In this document: positions 27,603-35,763 of the stretch, piece after piece | Position numbering within the stretch: position 1 is the stretch's first letter | Layout: every line of letters starts with the position of its first letter | Origin: Caulobacter henricii | GTDB lineage: Bacteria; Pseudomonadota; Alphaproteobacteria; Caulobacterales; Caulobacteraceae | DNA: 64,000 bases | Reading direction: 5' to 3' | Assembly: GCF_001414055.1 (NCBI RefSeq) | Contig: NZ_CP013002.1 | Location: forward strand, 1,240,001-1,304,000 | Made by a program: the position numbers and the translations under genes | Notes under the pieces: model-generated | Databases searched by the model: none | What the model was told of the DNA's origin: nothing | Seen by the model: the letters and a program-made list of their open reading frames with translations, nothing else

Positions 27603-29270
27603 TTAGTTATTCCAGAAGATGAACTCGTCGGACGGTTTATCGGGGGCATTCAAGGCGTGGTCGATGCTGATCGCGCCGCGTAGCAGCGAGGGCCACATCG
27701 CCTTGATGTTGGTCTTGTCGCGCTCGGCGATCAGGGCCTTCAGTTCGGCCACCTTGGCAGGATTGACGGTCGCCAGGTTCCTGCGCTCGGTCGGATCCAC
27801 GGCCAGGTCGAACAACCAGAGCTTTTCGGGCTGGTTGTCCGGCATGGTCAGGACCTGCAGCTTCCAGTCCCCCGCCCGGACCATCCGGTAGTCGCCGGAG
27901 CGCCAGAACAGGGCTTCGTGCGGGCGCGCCGGATTTTTGCCCGTGAGATGCGGGATCAGATTGACCCCATCAATGGCGCGATCGGTCGGCACGGCCGCTC
28001 CAGCGGCTCCGGCCGCTGTCGCGAACATGTCGATGTGGCCGACCGGACTTGAGAAGCGCGTTCCGGCCGGCAGGGCCTTGGGCCAGCGCATATAGTAGGG
28101 AACGCGGATACCGCCCTCGAAGAAGGTGGCCTTCCAGCCGCGGAAGGGACTGTTGATCTGCGGCAGGCCGACATAGTGCGCACCGCCATTGTCGCTGGTG
28201 AAGACCACCAGGGTGTTGTCGTCGAGGCCCTGGTCCTTCAGCGTCTGCAGCACCCGGCCGACATTGCGGTCGAGGTTCCGAACCATGGCGCCATAGACCC
28301 GCAGCCGGTGGTCCTTGATCTGGGGCAGGGCGTCATAGTCAGCCTTGGGAGCCTGCAGCGGTGTGTGGGGTGCGTTGTAGGCCAGGTAGAGGAAGAAGGG
28401 CTGGTTCCGGTTGGCCTTGATCGTGGCGATGGCCTGATCCGACAGGTAGTCGGTCATGAAGCCCTTGGCCTTCATCATCGGCTGACCGTTGTACTGCACG
28501 GTGTAGGGCAGGTTGGCCCACAGGAACTTGTCGATCGGGTCGAAGTCCTGCTTTGAATTGACGACGCCCGGATCGTTTTCCGGCAGGAACATTGAGGCCC
28601 CCGCGATGAAGCCGAGGCTTTCGTCGAAGCCCTGATCCTCGGGGCGTGAGCCCTTGGACCCGCCCAGGTGCCACTTGCCCAGATGCACGGTGTGATAGCC
28701 GCGCGTCTTCAGAACCTCGGCAATGGTCGTTTCGGACGCGGGCACGGCCAGTTCGTCCATCGGCGGCATGTCCTTGGCCTGCTCGCGATTGAAGTGCGGC
28801 GGATGCAGGGTGCCAGGGGTGCGGAAGCTGCCAACCAGACGCGAGAAGCCGACCGGTGTCGGGGTGAACTCGAAGCCGAACCGGGTCGGATAGCGGCCGG
28901 TCATCATGGCTGCACGCGAGGGCGAGCAGGTGGCATTACCGGAATAGCCGTTGGTCAGGTCGACACCCTGCTGGGCGATCGAGTCGATGTTCGGCGTCTT
29001 GACCACGCCGCCGACGCCGCCGCCGTTGAGGCTGACATCGTTATAGCCCAGGTCGTCGGCCAGGATGAAGATGACGTTGGGCGGGCGTTGTTCTGCCGGC
29101 ACCGTGGCCTGATCGGGGCCAGGCTGCCAGGCGATCTGCCGGTTGTCGGTGCCCTTGGGCACCATCAGACGCCCGATCTGATAGATCAGGAAATCGCGAC
29201 CCAGCCATGCGCCGGTCAACAAGGCTGCCAGCACGGCCAGCGCCACACCCGCCCACTTCAGAATTCGCAT
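27603..29270 (-). CDS. Sulfatase with canonical CxPxR motif
   Basis: 555 residues. A hydrophobic N-terminus (WAGVALAVLAALLTGAW) suggests export or membrane anchoring. The metal site begins ILADDLGYNDVSLNGG (D72, D73). The modification motif is CSPSRAAMMTGRYPTR, with C115 to be converted to formylglycine. Other catalytic regions are LGKWHLGG, APHTPLQAPK and VFTSDNGGAHYVG. It belongs to the type I alkaline-phosphatase-like sulfatases and should release sulfate from an ester. Activation fits the FGE encoded at 6785-7726. It is divergent from a small membrane protein gene across predicted TetR site 2. Confidence 0.92.
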   Translation of the reverse strand: MRILKWAGVALAVLAALLTGAWLGRDFLIYQIGRLMVPKGTDNRQIAWQPGPDQATVPAEQRPPNVIFILADDLGYNDVSLNGGGVGGVVKTPNIDSIAQQGVDLTNGYSGNATCSPSRAAMMTGRYPTRFGFEFTPTPVGFSRLVGSFRTPGTLHPPHFNREQAKDMPPMDELAVPASETTIAEVLKTRGYHTVHLGKWHLGGSKGSRPEDQGFDESLGFIAGASMFLPENDPGVVNSKQDFDPIDKFLWANLPYTVQYNGQPMMKAKGFMTDYLSDQAIATIKANRNQPFFLYLAYNAPHTPLQAPKADYDALPQIKDHRLRVYGAMVRNLDRNVGRVLQTLKDQGLDDNTLVVFTSDNGGAHYVGLPQINSPFRGWKATFFEGGIRVPYYMRWPKALPAGTRFSSPVGHIDMFATAAGAAGAAVPTDRAIDGVNLIPHLTGKNPARPHEALFWRSGDYRMVRAGDWKLQVLTMPDNQPEKLWLFDLAVDPTERRNLATVNPAKVAELKALIAERDKTNIKAMWPSLLRGAISIDHALNAPDKPSDEFIFWNN

Positions 29271-29327
29271 GCCGGAGGCTCCCTAGGGTCACCAGGCTTT
29301 TCGCCCGTTCTTGGTGGGAGTATATAT

Positions 29328-29344
29328 TGACATAATGCGTGCCG
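29328..29344. promoter_or_regulatory. Predicted TetR operator, site 2 (TGACA-N7-TGCCG)
   Basis: The left arm is identical to site 1; the right arm is degenerate. It lies between the divergent sulfatase and the small membrane protein gene. The TTGACA here could also serve as a plus-strand -35 element. Confidence 0.45.
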
Positions 29345-29392
29345 AAAGATGTGATCGTGCGACAAAATCATTCTGGCCCGGTGAGTGACCCG

Positions 29393-29806
29393 ATGCGATG
29401 GATTCCGACGGCAGTGCTGGCCCTGATGGGGCTGATCAATCTGGGACGCGGCGCGATCCATACCTTCACCGCCGATGGCGGAGCCCGCTCGATCGCGGGT
29501 CTGGATCTGTCCTCAAACCGCGAAACCATCGTCTCGTTTCTGGCGACACTGGGCCTGGTCCAGATGGCCAAGGGTGTGTTCGAACTCTATGTCGTGGCGC
29601 GACGCCGGGATCTGGTGGCGCTGTTCCTGGCCATGCAGACCGTCGATACCCTGCTGGCGGTTGGCAATCTGTACTTCTGGCGACCCTTGCCCGTCACGGT
29701 GCCCGGACAGCCGTTCAACCTGGTTCTGCTGTTCGTCCAGATGGCCGCCCTGGCCCTGGCTCTCAGGTCCTCGCCTTCAGTCCCTGCTGCTCGAGCCGCC
29801 ACTTGA
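29393..29806 (+). CDS. Small four-helix membrane protein
   Basis: 137 residues from the ATG at 29393 (MRWIPTAVLALMGLINLGRG). In-frame GTG codons at 29339 and 29381 are alternatives. Four hydrophobic segments are visible, including FLATLGLVQMAKGVFELYVV, LVALFLAMQTVDTLLAVG and NLVLLFVQMAALALALR. I do not recognise the family with certainty. It lies in the dehalogenase/sulfatase cluster and overlaps the 3' end of the converging isomerase gene by 44 bases. Together with the similar-sized protein at 31733-32116 it may help substrate passage, but that is speculation. Confidence 0.72.
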   Translation: MRWIPTAVLALMGLINLGRGAIHTFTADGGARSIAGLDLSSNRETIVSFLATLGLVQMAKGVFELYVVARRRDLVALFLAMQTVDTLLAVGNLYFWRPLPVTVPGQPFNLVLLFVQMAALALALRSSPSVPAARAAT

Positions 29807-30416
29807 ACTGATCGAAGCGGTCCTGGCCGAAAAAGGCTTCGCCATTGAAGGCGATCATCGGGACGCCATAGTGACCCGCTGTCCGCTGGGCGACCTGGCT
29901 GGCTTCCACGATAGTGGCCAGACGGTCGGCCTCCTGGTCCGCGATGGCGGACAGGGCGGCCCAGTCCAGACCGGCGCGCTCCGTCGCGCGCGCCAGATGG
30001 TCACCCTCGTGCCAGTTGTCGACTTCGCCGCTCCAGATCAGATGGCTGACCTGCGTCAGGAAAGGCAGTCCACGGCCGAGTTCGGCTGCCGCCACGCCAA
30101 GATGGGTCAGGCGATGGATATGGGGCTGCTCCTTGGGATAGGTGCGGGTGGCAAAGTCCATCTTGACCGGGTCGGGGATGGGCCAGCGGAAGGGGAGGCC
30201 GAGAAAGGCCGCCTCGCGATGGATGTCCTGCATGAAGTAGCTGAACCACAGCGGGTCGCGGGTCTCGAAAAACTCCGGAGTGCGAACAGCCAGCGGATAG
30301 ACCGGGCGGATGTTTCCGACCACATCGAACTCGCGCTCCAGCGCCGTCAGGCGGTGGGTGATCATGTAGGAATAGGGCGAGCGGAAGGACCAGTAGAGGT
30401 CATAGGCCAGGGTCAT
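29763..30416 (-). CDS. 2-hydroxychromene-2-carboxylate isomerase/kappa-class GST-like (DsbA family)
   Basis: 217 residues from the ATG at 30416, chosen because GGCGGGAG lies 8 bases upstream; an earlier in-frame ATG at 30434 lacks a binding site. The start YDLYWSFRSPYSYM is the SxxS(P)Y thioredoxin-fold active-site region of HCCA isomerases and kappa GSTs. ASQVAQRTAGHYGVPMIAFNGEAFFGQDRFDQF carries the GVP cis-Pro and the typical C-terminal FxGQDR. Such proteins use glutathione to isomerise or conjugate. NahD isomerises a naphthalene intermediate; many relatives have unknown substrates. It is divergent from GST-B with operator site 3 between them. Confidence 0.87.
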   Translation of the reverse strand: MTLAYDLYWSFRSPYSYMITHRLTALEREFDVVGNIRPVYPLAVRTPEFFETRDPLWFSYFMQDIHREAAFLGLPFRWPIPDPVKMDFATRTYPKEQPHIHRLTHLGVAAAELGRGLPFLTQVSHLIWSGEVDNWHEGDHLARATERAGLDWAALSAIADQEADRLATIVEASQVAQRTAGHYGVPMIAFNGEAFFGQDRFDQFKWRLEQQGLKART

Positions 30417-30444
30417 GGTCTCAACTCCCGCCATCTTGAAATAG

Positions 30445-30461
30445 TGGCACTGTTAGTGCGA
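30445..30461. promoter_or_regulatory. Predicted TetR operator, site 3 (TGGCA-N7-TGCGA)
   Basis: 17-bp imperfect palindrome containing the perfect inverted repeat GCACT-GTT-AGTGC. It lies 29 bases upstream of the isomerase start and 51 bases upstream of the GST-B start. It has the same arm spacing as the other cluster sites. Confidence 0.6.
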
Positions 30462-30511
30462 TTATATCCGCAAAAAGGGCGCGGTCCACCGTTCCTGCAG
30501 GGGAGGCGCAA

Positions 30512-31651
30512 TTGACCTACAAGCTCTATGGCACGCCGGGTTCGCTCTACACCGCCAAGGCGCGGTCCTATCTGATCAAGCAGGGCATCGGTTTCGAGAA
30601 CCGGTCCGTCGGCGAGGCGAGGTTCCGGTCCGAGATCGTTCCCCGGATCGGTCGCTGGATCATGCCGGTCCTTGAGGCCCCTGACGGATCCCTGATCCAG
30701 GACGGCTCGAACATCATCGAGACCCTGGAAGCGCGGGGCGAGGGGCGCTGGGAAACCTTTCCCGACACGCCGCGTCACCGCCTGATCGGCCAGATCTTCG
30801 AGCTGTTTGGTGGAGAGGGGCTGCTGCGGCCGGCCATGCACTACCGCTGGAACTTCGACGACCTCAACCAGCCCTTTCTTCAGCGCGACTTCGTGGCGAC
30901 CCTGGCTCCCGGAGCAACCCGGGAAGAAGGGGAAGCTGTCTATGCCAATGCCAGCCGGCGCATGCGCGCGGCGATGGCGTCATTCGGAGTTTGTGACGCT
31001 TCCATCCCGATGGTCGAGGCGGCCTATGAGCAGTTTCTTGAACTGTTCGACGCCCATCTGGAACATGCACCCTATCTGCTCGGGGGCAGGCCGACGATCG
31101 GCGACTATGGCCTGATTGGCCCGCTCTATGCCCATCTGGCGCGGGATACCCATCCGGCCGGCTTGATGAAGCGGCGGGCCTATCGCGTCTGGCGCTGGGT
31201 CGAGCGCATGAACGCGCCGGATCTCGACTCGGGCGACTACGGCAGTCCCCCGCCACAGCTCTTTGCCGATGACGGCGTCCCGCAAAGCCTGATCGATCTC
31301 TTGCAGTTCATCGCCGAGGACTATCTGCCCGACATCAGCGCCCAGGTCGGCTTTGCCCGTCAGTGGCTGGAGGCGCGGCCGGAACTGGAAACCGGGACCA
31401 ATGGCCTGGCCCGTCCCGGCGACCGGGTCCTGGGGAAGGTCGCGTTCGACTGGCGCGGAACGCCCATTGAGGTCGCGGTCATGCTCTACCGACTCTTCCT
31501 GCTGCAAAAGGTCCAGGACGCGGCTGGTGGACCCGGAGAGGCGGAGGTTGAGGCCCTGCTGCAGACGACTGGATTGGCGTCCCTGCTCACCCTGAAAACC
31601 CAGCGCCGGGTGCAACGGCAGGGGCATGTGGAAGTCTGGGGCGAGCCCTAG
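30512..31651 (+). CDS. Large glutathione S-transferase-like protein (GST-B of cluster)
   Basis: 379 residues from a TTG start supported by GGGGAGG at 30500-30506, 5 bases upstream. The thioredoxin-like domain begins KLYGTPGSLYTAKARSYLIK, then IMPVLEAPDG and IQDGSNIIETLE form the glutathione site. The helical part has LLRPAMHYRWNFDD and APYLLGGRPTIGDYGLIGPL, closely parallel to GST-A (AMFHYRWSFPDD, PFLLGTRPAACDFAVYGQL). A C-terminal domain of about 130 residues extends beyond the normal GST end. Both proteins probably perform glutathione-dependent steps of the same pathway, or one may be regulatory. No neighbouring transporter is seen. Confidence 0.85.
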   Translation: MTYKLYGTPGSLYTAKARSYLIKQGIGFENRSVGEARFRSEIVPRIGRWIMPVLEAPDGSLIQDGSNIIETLEARGEGRWETFPDTPRHRLIGQIFELFGGEGLLRPAMHYRWNFDDLNQPFLQRDFVATLAPGATREEGEAVYANASRRMRAAMASFGVCDASIPMVEAAYEQFLELFDAHLEHAPYLLGGRPTIGDYGLIGPLYAHLARDTHPAGLMKRRAYRVWRWVERMNAPDLDSGDYGSPPPQLFADDGVPQSLIDLLQFIAEDYLPDISAQVGFARQWLEARPELETGTNGLARPGDRVLGKVAFDWRGTPIEVAVMLYRLFLLQKVQDAAGGPGEAEVEALLQTTGLASLLTLKTQRRVQRQGHVEVWGEP

Positions 31652-31691
31652 CCAGGCCCCGACAGCGACGGCCCTTGCTATCCCAATAAAG

Positions 31692-31708
31692 TGGCAGTTA
31701 TATTGCCA
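31692..31708. promoter_or_regulatory. Predicted TetR operator, site 4 (TGGCA-N7-TGCCA)
   Basis: Perfect inverted repeat; arms extend to GTGGCA/TGCCAC. The centre is AT-rich. It lies 24 bases upstream of the start of the DUF4345-like gene, and so also ahead of the second sulfatase. Confidence 0.62.
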
Positions 31709-31732
31709 CAATAATTCGGACAGGGCGGACCT

Positions 31733-32116
31733 ATGCAAAAATTGACACGTGGCCTGGTTGGCACTGCGGGTGTTCTGGCCCTGCTGATGGCGGTGGTCTT
31801 CTGGCTTCGGCCGGCGGAACTGGGCGGCAAGCTGGGCCTCGAACCGGTTGGCGCGCTGGGCCTGGCGTCGTTGCGGGCTGATCTGGGCGGCTTCTTCGGC
31901 GCAGCCGGTGTCTTTGCCCTGCTCGCGGCCGTCCGAAATCGTCGCGATCTGCTGCTGGTGCCGATAACCCTGATCGGCATAGCCCTCGCCGGCCGGATGC
32001 TGTCGCTTGCCCTGACAGGCTTATCGCCGCCCCTGATCCAGCCGATTGTCGTCGAAGCGGTCCTGCTTGCGATCATGGTCCTGGGCTATCGCGGCCTGAA
32101 CAAGTCCTCGGTCTGA
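31733..32116 (+). CDS. DUF4345-like small membrane protein
   Basis: 127 residues with about four helices. The central LASLRADLGGFFGAAGVFAL and LLLVPITLIGIALAGRMLSL stretches resemble the DUF4345 family. It begins 24 bases after predicted TetR site 4 and ends 16 bases before the second sulfatase, so the two form an operon. A role in the inner membrane is clear from the helices; the function is unknown. It is similar in size and topology to the protein at 29393-29806, but the sequences are not obviously homologous by eye. Confidence 0.8.
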   Translation: MQKLTRGLVGTAGVLALLMAVVFWLRPAELGGKLGLEPVGALGLASLRADLGGFFGAAGVFALLAAVRNRRDLLLVPITLIGIALAGRMLSLALTGLSPPLIQPIVVEAVLLAIMVLGYRGLNKSSV

Positions 32117-32132
32117 GCCTCGGAGACGGGTC

Positions 32133-34517
32133 ATGGATGACGACAACAAGCCGAAGATCGACCGCCGTTCGCTGCTGCTCGGCGCGGGGCTGGGCGTCGT
32201 GGGTACGGCAACGGTCGCTGCCGGTGGAGCCGCGATCAAGTCGGCCACCAGCGGGATCATCACCCCCAAGGCGGTCGGCAAGGGCAAGCCAGCGCGCATC
32301 GGCCTCTCCTTCAAGGACTCGCGGCCCGCCCAGGCCGATGAACCCAAGGCTCCGGCCAATGCCCCCAATGTCGTGGTCATCATCCTCGACGATGTCGGGT
32401 TCGCCGATCTGGGCTGCTATGGCGGGGAACTGAAGACGCCGGCCCTAGACGCCCTCGCGGGCAGGGGGCTGCGCTATACCAACTTCCGCACCACGGCCAT
32501 GTGCTCCTGCACACGGGCGGCCCTGCTGACAGGGCTGAACCATCACTCCGCCGGCATGGGCTGGCTGGCGGACATTGACAGCGGCTATCCGGGCTATCGC
32601 GGCGACCTGACCCGCCAGAACGCGACCCTGGCCGAGGTTCTGGTGGAGTCCGGCTGGTCGACCTTCCTGCTCGGCAAGTGGCACGTCAACAACGCTGATC
32701 ACTCGGGACCGACGGGACCGTTCCACAACTGGCCGACCAGCCGGGGCTTTGAGAGGGCCTACTGGTACCAGGGCCATTCCAGCGACCATTTCCATCCCGG
32801 TGCCCTCTATGAGGGGACGGCCCAGGTCGAGGCCGGCGGAGAGGGCTATTATCTTTCCGACGACCTGGCGCAGCGCGCCGTGACCTATCTGCGCACCCAG
32901 CAGCTGATGAGTCCGGACAAGCCGTTCTTCCTGCAGCTGGCCTTCGGCGCGGCCCATTCACCCCTGCAGGCCAAGCCTGCCGATCGGGATCTCTACCAGG
33001 GCCAGTTCGAGGCCGGCTGGGACGAGATCCGAAAACAGCGCCTGGAACGCCAGAAGGCCCTCGGCCTGATGCCGCCGGAAACCCAACTGCCGCCACTGTC
33101 ACCGGGGGCAAAGCCCTGGGCCGAGCTGACGTCCGACCAGAAGCGGCTCTATGCCCGCTACATGGAGGTCTATGCCGGCATGGTTACGGGCGTTGACCGC
33201 GCGATCGGGACGGTGATGTCCGAGCTCGAGGCCATGGGCGTGCGGGACAACACACTGGTGGTGGTTTTCTCGGACAACGGGGCCTCGGCCGAAGGAACCG
33301 AGACGGGCACGCCCAACCTGTTCGGCCCGGCCTTCGGGCGACCCGCGTCGGAAGCCGATGCCCTGGCGCTGTACGACATCATGGGCGAGGACGGCACTTT
33401 TCCGCACTATCCGATTGGCTGGACCAATGCCTCCGGCACGCCCTATCGGCTCTACAAGCAGAACACCGCCCTCGGCGGCGTGGCCGACCCTCTGATCGTC
33501 TCCTGGCCCAAGGGCGTGAAGGAGAAGGGCGGGGTTCGGAAACAGTTTGTCCACGTGGTCGATCTCTATCCGACCCTGCTGGACGCCTGTGGCGTCAGCC
33601 GGCCGGAGCTCTACCGCGGCGAGCCGCAAAGGCCGCTGGAAGGGGCCAGCGTCGCGCCGACCTTCGCCTCGTCCGAGGCCGCGACCCGGACCGATCAGTA
33701 TTATGAGCTCGGAGGCTATAGGGCCTTCCAGGAAGGCAACTGGCGGCTGGTTGCCCAGCACCAGAGGGGCAAGCCCTTCGAGGAGGATCACTGGGGCCTC
33801 TACGACACCGCCCGTGATCCCAACGAACTGCAGGACGTCTCGGCCGAACATCCCGAGGTCGTGGCGCGCCTCCGGGACAAGTGGGACAAGGCCGCCGTGG
33901 CCCATGATGTCCTGCCCCTGGATGACAGACCGCTGCTGCTGAAGCTGGTTCAGACCCGTGCGGCCAAGCTGCGCAAGCGCTGGGACATTCGACCGCCGAT
34001 TGATCCGATCCCGACGGACGTCTCACCGATTGTCTGCGGGCTGAGCCACTCCCTCGAACTGGAGCTGTCCAGACCACAGGGGGACGAGGACGGCGTCCTG
34101 GTGGCACATGGCTCCATGCCGGCCGGCTATGTGCTCTATATCGACAAGGGGCGTTTGATCTACGAGACCAGCCTCGTGCCCTGGCGGGAGATCATTGCCT
34201 CGCCGGCCCGGCTTCCGCGGGGCGACATCAAGGTCAAGTACGAGCAGACCATGACCTCCCGCCCGTTCGAAGGTCGCGGCGCGCTGTTCGTGAACGGCCG
34301 AAAGGTCGCGGAACGCAAGTTTGACCGTGTGCTGTTTGCCCCGGGCTATGACGGCTTCTGCGTCGGAGCCGACCACGGCAACCGGGTGTCGCGCACCTAT
34401 GAGGGGGCAAACCCGTTCAAGGGGCAGATACGCCGCGTTCTGATCGATGTCGACACCGCCGCCATGAAACCGCTGGAGATCATGCGGTTCATGAAGGCCA
34501 TGAGCATCAGGGTCTAG
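32133..34517 (+). CDS. Large Tat-exported arylsulfatase-family protein with atypical CSCTR motif
   Basis: 794 residues. The N-terminus DRRSLLLGAGLGVVGTATVAAGG is a twin-arginine signal. The metal site is VVIILDDVGFADLGCYGG (D86, D87). The position of the formylglycine motif reads TTAMCSCTRAALLTGLNHHS, so the modifiable Cys is C124 but the usual Pro at +2 is Cys126. LLGKWHVNNADH and VVFSDNGASAEG complete the active site. A C-terminal extension of about 200 residues (from about residue 600) forms the jelly-roll-like part seen in large arylsulfatases. The last four bases overlap the converging lipoprotein gene. Whether FGE accepts this motif is uncertain. Confidence 0.92.
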   Translation: MDDDNKPKIDRRSLLLGAGLGVVGTATVAAGGAAIKSATSGIITPKAVGKGKPARIGLSFKDSRPAQADEPKAPANAPNVVVIILDDVGFADLGCYGGELKTPALDALAGRGLRYTNFRTTAMCSCTRAALLTGLNHHSAGMGWLADIDSGYPGYRGDLTRQNATLAEVLVESGWSTFLLGKWHVNNADHSGPTGPFHNWPTSRGFERAYWYQGHSSDHFHPGALYEGTAQVEAGGEGYYLSDDLAQRAVTYLRTQQLMSPDKPFFLQLAFGAAHSPLQAKPADRDLYQGQFEAGWDEIRKQRLERQKALGLMPPETQLPPLSPGAKPWAELTSDQKRLYARYMEVYAGMVTGVDRAIGTVMSELEAMGVRDNTLVVVFSDNGASAEGTETGTPNLFGPAFGRPASEADALALYDIMGEDGTFPHYPIGWTNASGTPYRLYKQNTALGGVADPLIVSWPKGVKEKGGVRKQFVHVVDLYPTLLDACGVSRPELYRGEPQRPLEGASVAPTFASSEAATRTDQYYELGGYRAFQEGNWRLVAQHQRGKPFEEDHWGLYDTARDPNELQDVSAEHPEVVARLRDKWDKAAVAHDVLPLDDRPLLLKLVQTRAAKLRKRWDIRPPIDPIPTDVSPIVCGLSHSLELELSRPQGDEDGVLVAHGSMPAGYVLYIDKGRLIYETSLVPWREIIASPARLPRGDIKVKYEQTMTSRPFEGRGALFVNGRKVAERKFDRVLFAPGYDGFCVGADHGNRVSRTYEGANPFKGQIRRVLIDVDTAAMKPLEIMRFMKAMSIRV

Positions 34518-35629
34518 AACTGCGAGGGATAGACCTGCTGGGTCTTGCTCGGATTGTAGGATGAACCCGGGCAATCGACGGCGTAGCGGGTCGCCGTTTC
34601 ACGTAGATAGGGACCTCGGCCGGTGACGCCGTTCAGGGCAGCGCAGGATACGGCGGTCTTGTAATTGACCGACCCGTCTTCGCTGAGCTCGGCCATGAAC
34701 TGGTCGAAGGCCAGATCCAGGAGGCCGCGCGTGGCAGCCATGCGCCGGGCATGACCCGACAGAGCGCTGGTGGTTTCACCATTGGCGGAGGTCGGGCGGG
34801 CAATGGGCGCGGGCCCAGCGGCGGCACCGGCCGCCGTGATGGCTCCACCGGCCAGCATGGCTTCGAGATCCGTGAAGCGCCCGCTGGCTCCGCCGACGGC
34901 AACGGCGGTGGCAAAGGCGCTGGCGAAGCCGGCGGGCGCGCGCTCAGCGCCGCCGATCTGGCCGGCCTCCACGGCACCGACCAGGCCGGCATAGGGTGCG
35001 TCGGCAATGGAGACGGCCAGGCTCTGGTTCACATAGTAGCCCAGGGCGACGCCCTTGAGCACGCCACCGACCGGCGCGATGACCGCGTCCTTGGAGCTGG
35101 CGATCGGACCGCCCAGGACCGTCCGGGCCATTTCCGGCGTGATCCCGGTCCAGGCCGCGCGATAACTGGTCTCGACGGTGGATTCCTTGACCAGCTCGCC
35201 TGTACGCCAGCGCACCAGCCGGAAGGTCACCCTGGCCGAGGCCAGCTTGTCGGTGCCCAACCAGAGGCTCGGGCCGCGCAGGTCATCGAAGCGGACATAG
35301 AGCATGTAGTCCCCGTCCAGACGGCTCGGGGCCAGCATCTCGGCGCGGTCCAGGTGCCGGGACAGGGCTTCGACCACCTGCACGCGGGTCGGGCGGGTGG
35401 TGACCACGGCTCCGCCGTCGAACCAGCGGAATTCCGGAGCGCCTTCGACTGCCTGCAGTGAGACATTGCGGAAATAGGGCTTGTGCGGAGAGGCCTTGGC
35501 CACGGCGACCGGCGGCATGGCCGGTTGGCGCAAGGCCCGGACATCGTCCGCGCTGGCGCAGGCACCCAGCAGGAGGGCTCCGCCGGCCAAACCGAGCAGT
35601 GCCTTGTAGGGCTTGGACGTCGTCGCCAT
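34514..35629 (-). CDS. Hypothetical lipoprotein of unknown function
   Basis: 371 residues from the ATG at 35629, with GGAG 7 bases upstream; the open frame extends further without a binding site. The signal KALLGLAGGALLLGACAS has lipobox LGAC. The mature protein has a beta-rich first half (YFRNVSLQAVEGAPEFRWFDGG, YMLYVRFDDLRGPSLWLG, SARVTFRLVRWRTGELVKES), a middle Ala/Gly-rich helical part that may touch membrane, and a C-terminus with two cysteines. No known domain is recognised. It separates the sulfatase cluster from the maltose locus. Its 3' end overlaps the sulfatase stop in CTAG. Confidence 0.78.
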   Translation of the reverse strand: MATTSKPYKALLGLAGGALLLGACASADDVRALRQPAMPPVAVAKASPHKPYFRNVSLQAVEGAPEFRWFDGGAVVTTRPTRVQVVEALSRHLDRAEMLAPSRLDGDYMLYVRFDDLRGPSLWLGTDKLASARVTFRLVRWRTGELVKESTVETSYRAAWTGITPEMARTVLGGPIASSKDAVIAPVGGVLKGVALGYYVNQSLAVSIADAPYAGLVGAVEAGQIGGAERAPAGFASAFATAVAVGGASGRFTDLEAMLAGGAITAAGAAAGPAPIARPTSANGETTSALSGHARRMAATRGLLDLAFDQFMAELSEDGSVNYKTAVSCAALNGVTGRGPYLRETATRYAVDCPGSSYNPSKTQQVYPSQF

Positions 35630-35763
35630 CGGAGGTCTCCAAAATCGCTTCGGAGCATGCCTCGACAACCTTAATGGGCCCTTGCGCCCGAAAGGGACGC
35701 ACGAGGCAAAAAACGGCCTCCGTCGGGCAGGTCCGGCGGAGGCCTCAGGGGAGATGATGTGAA

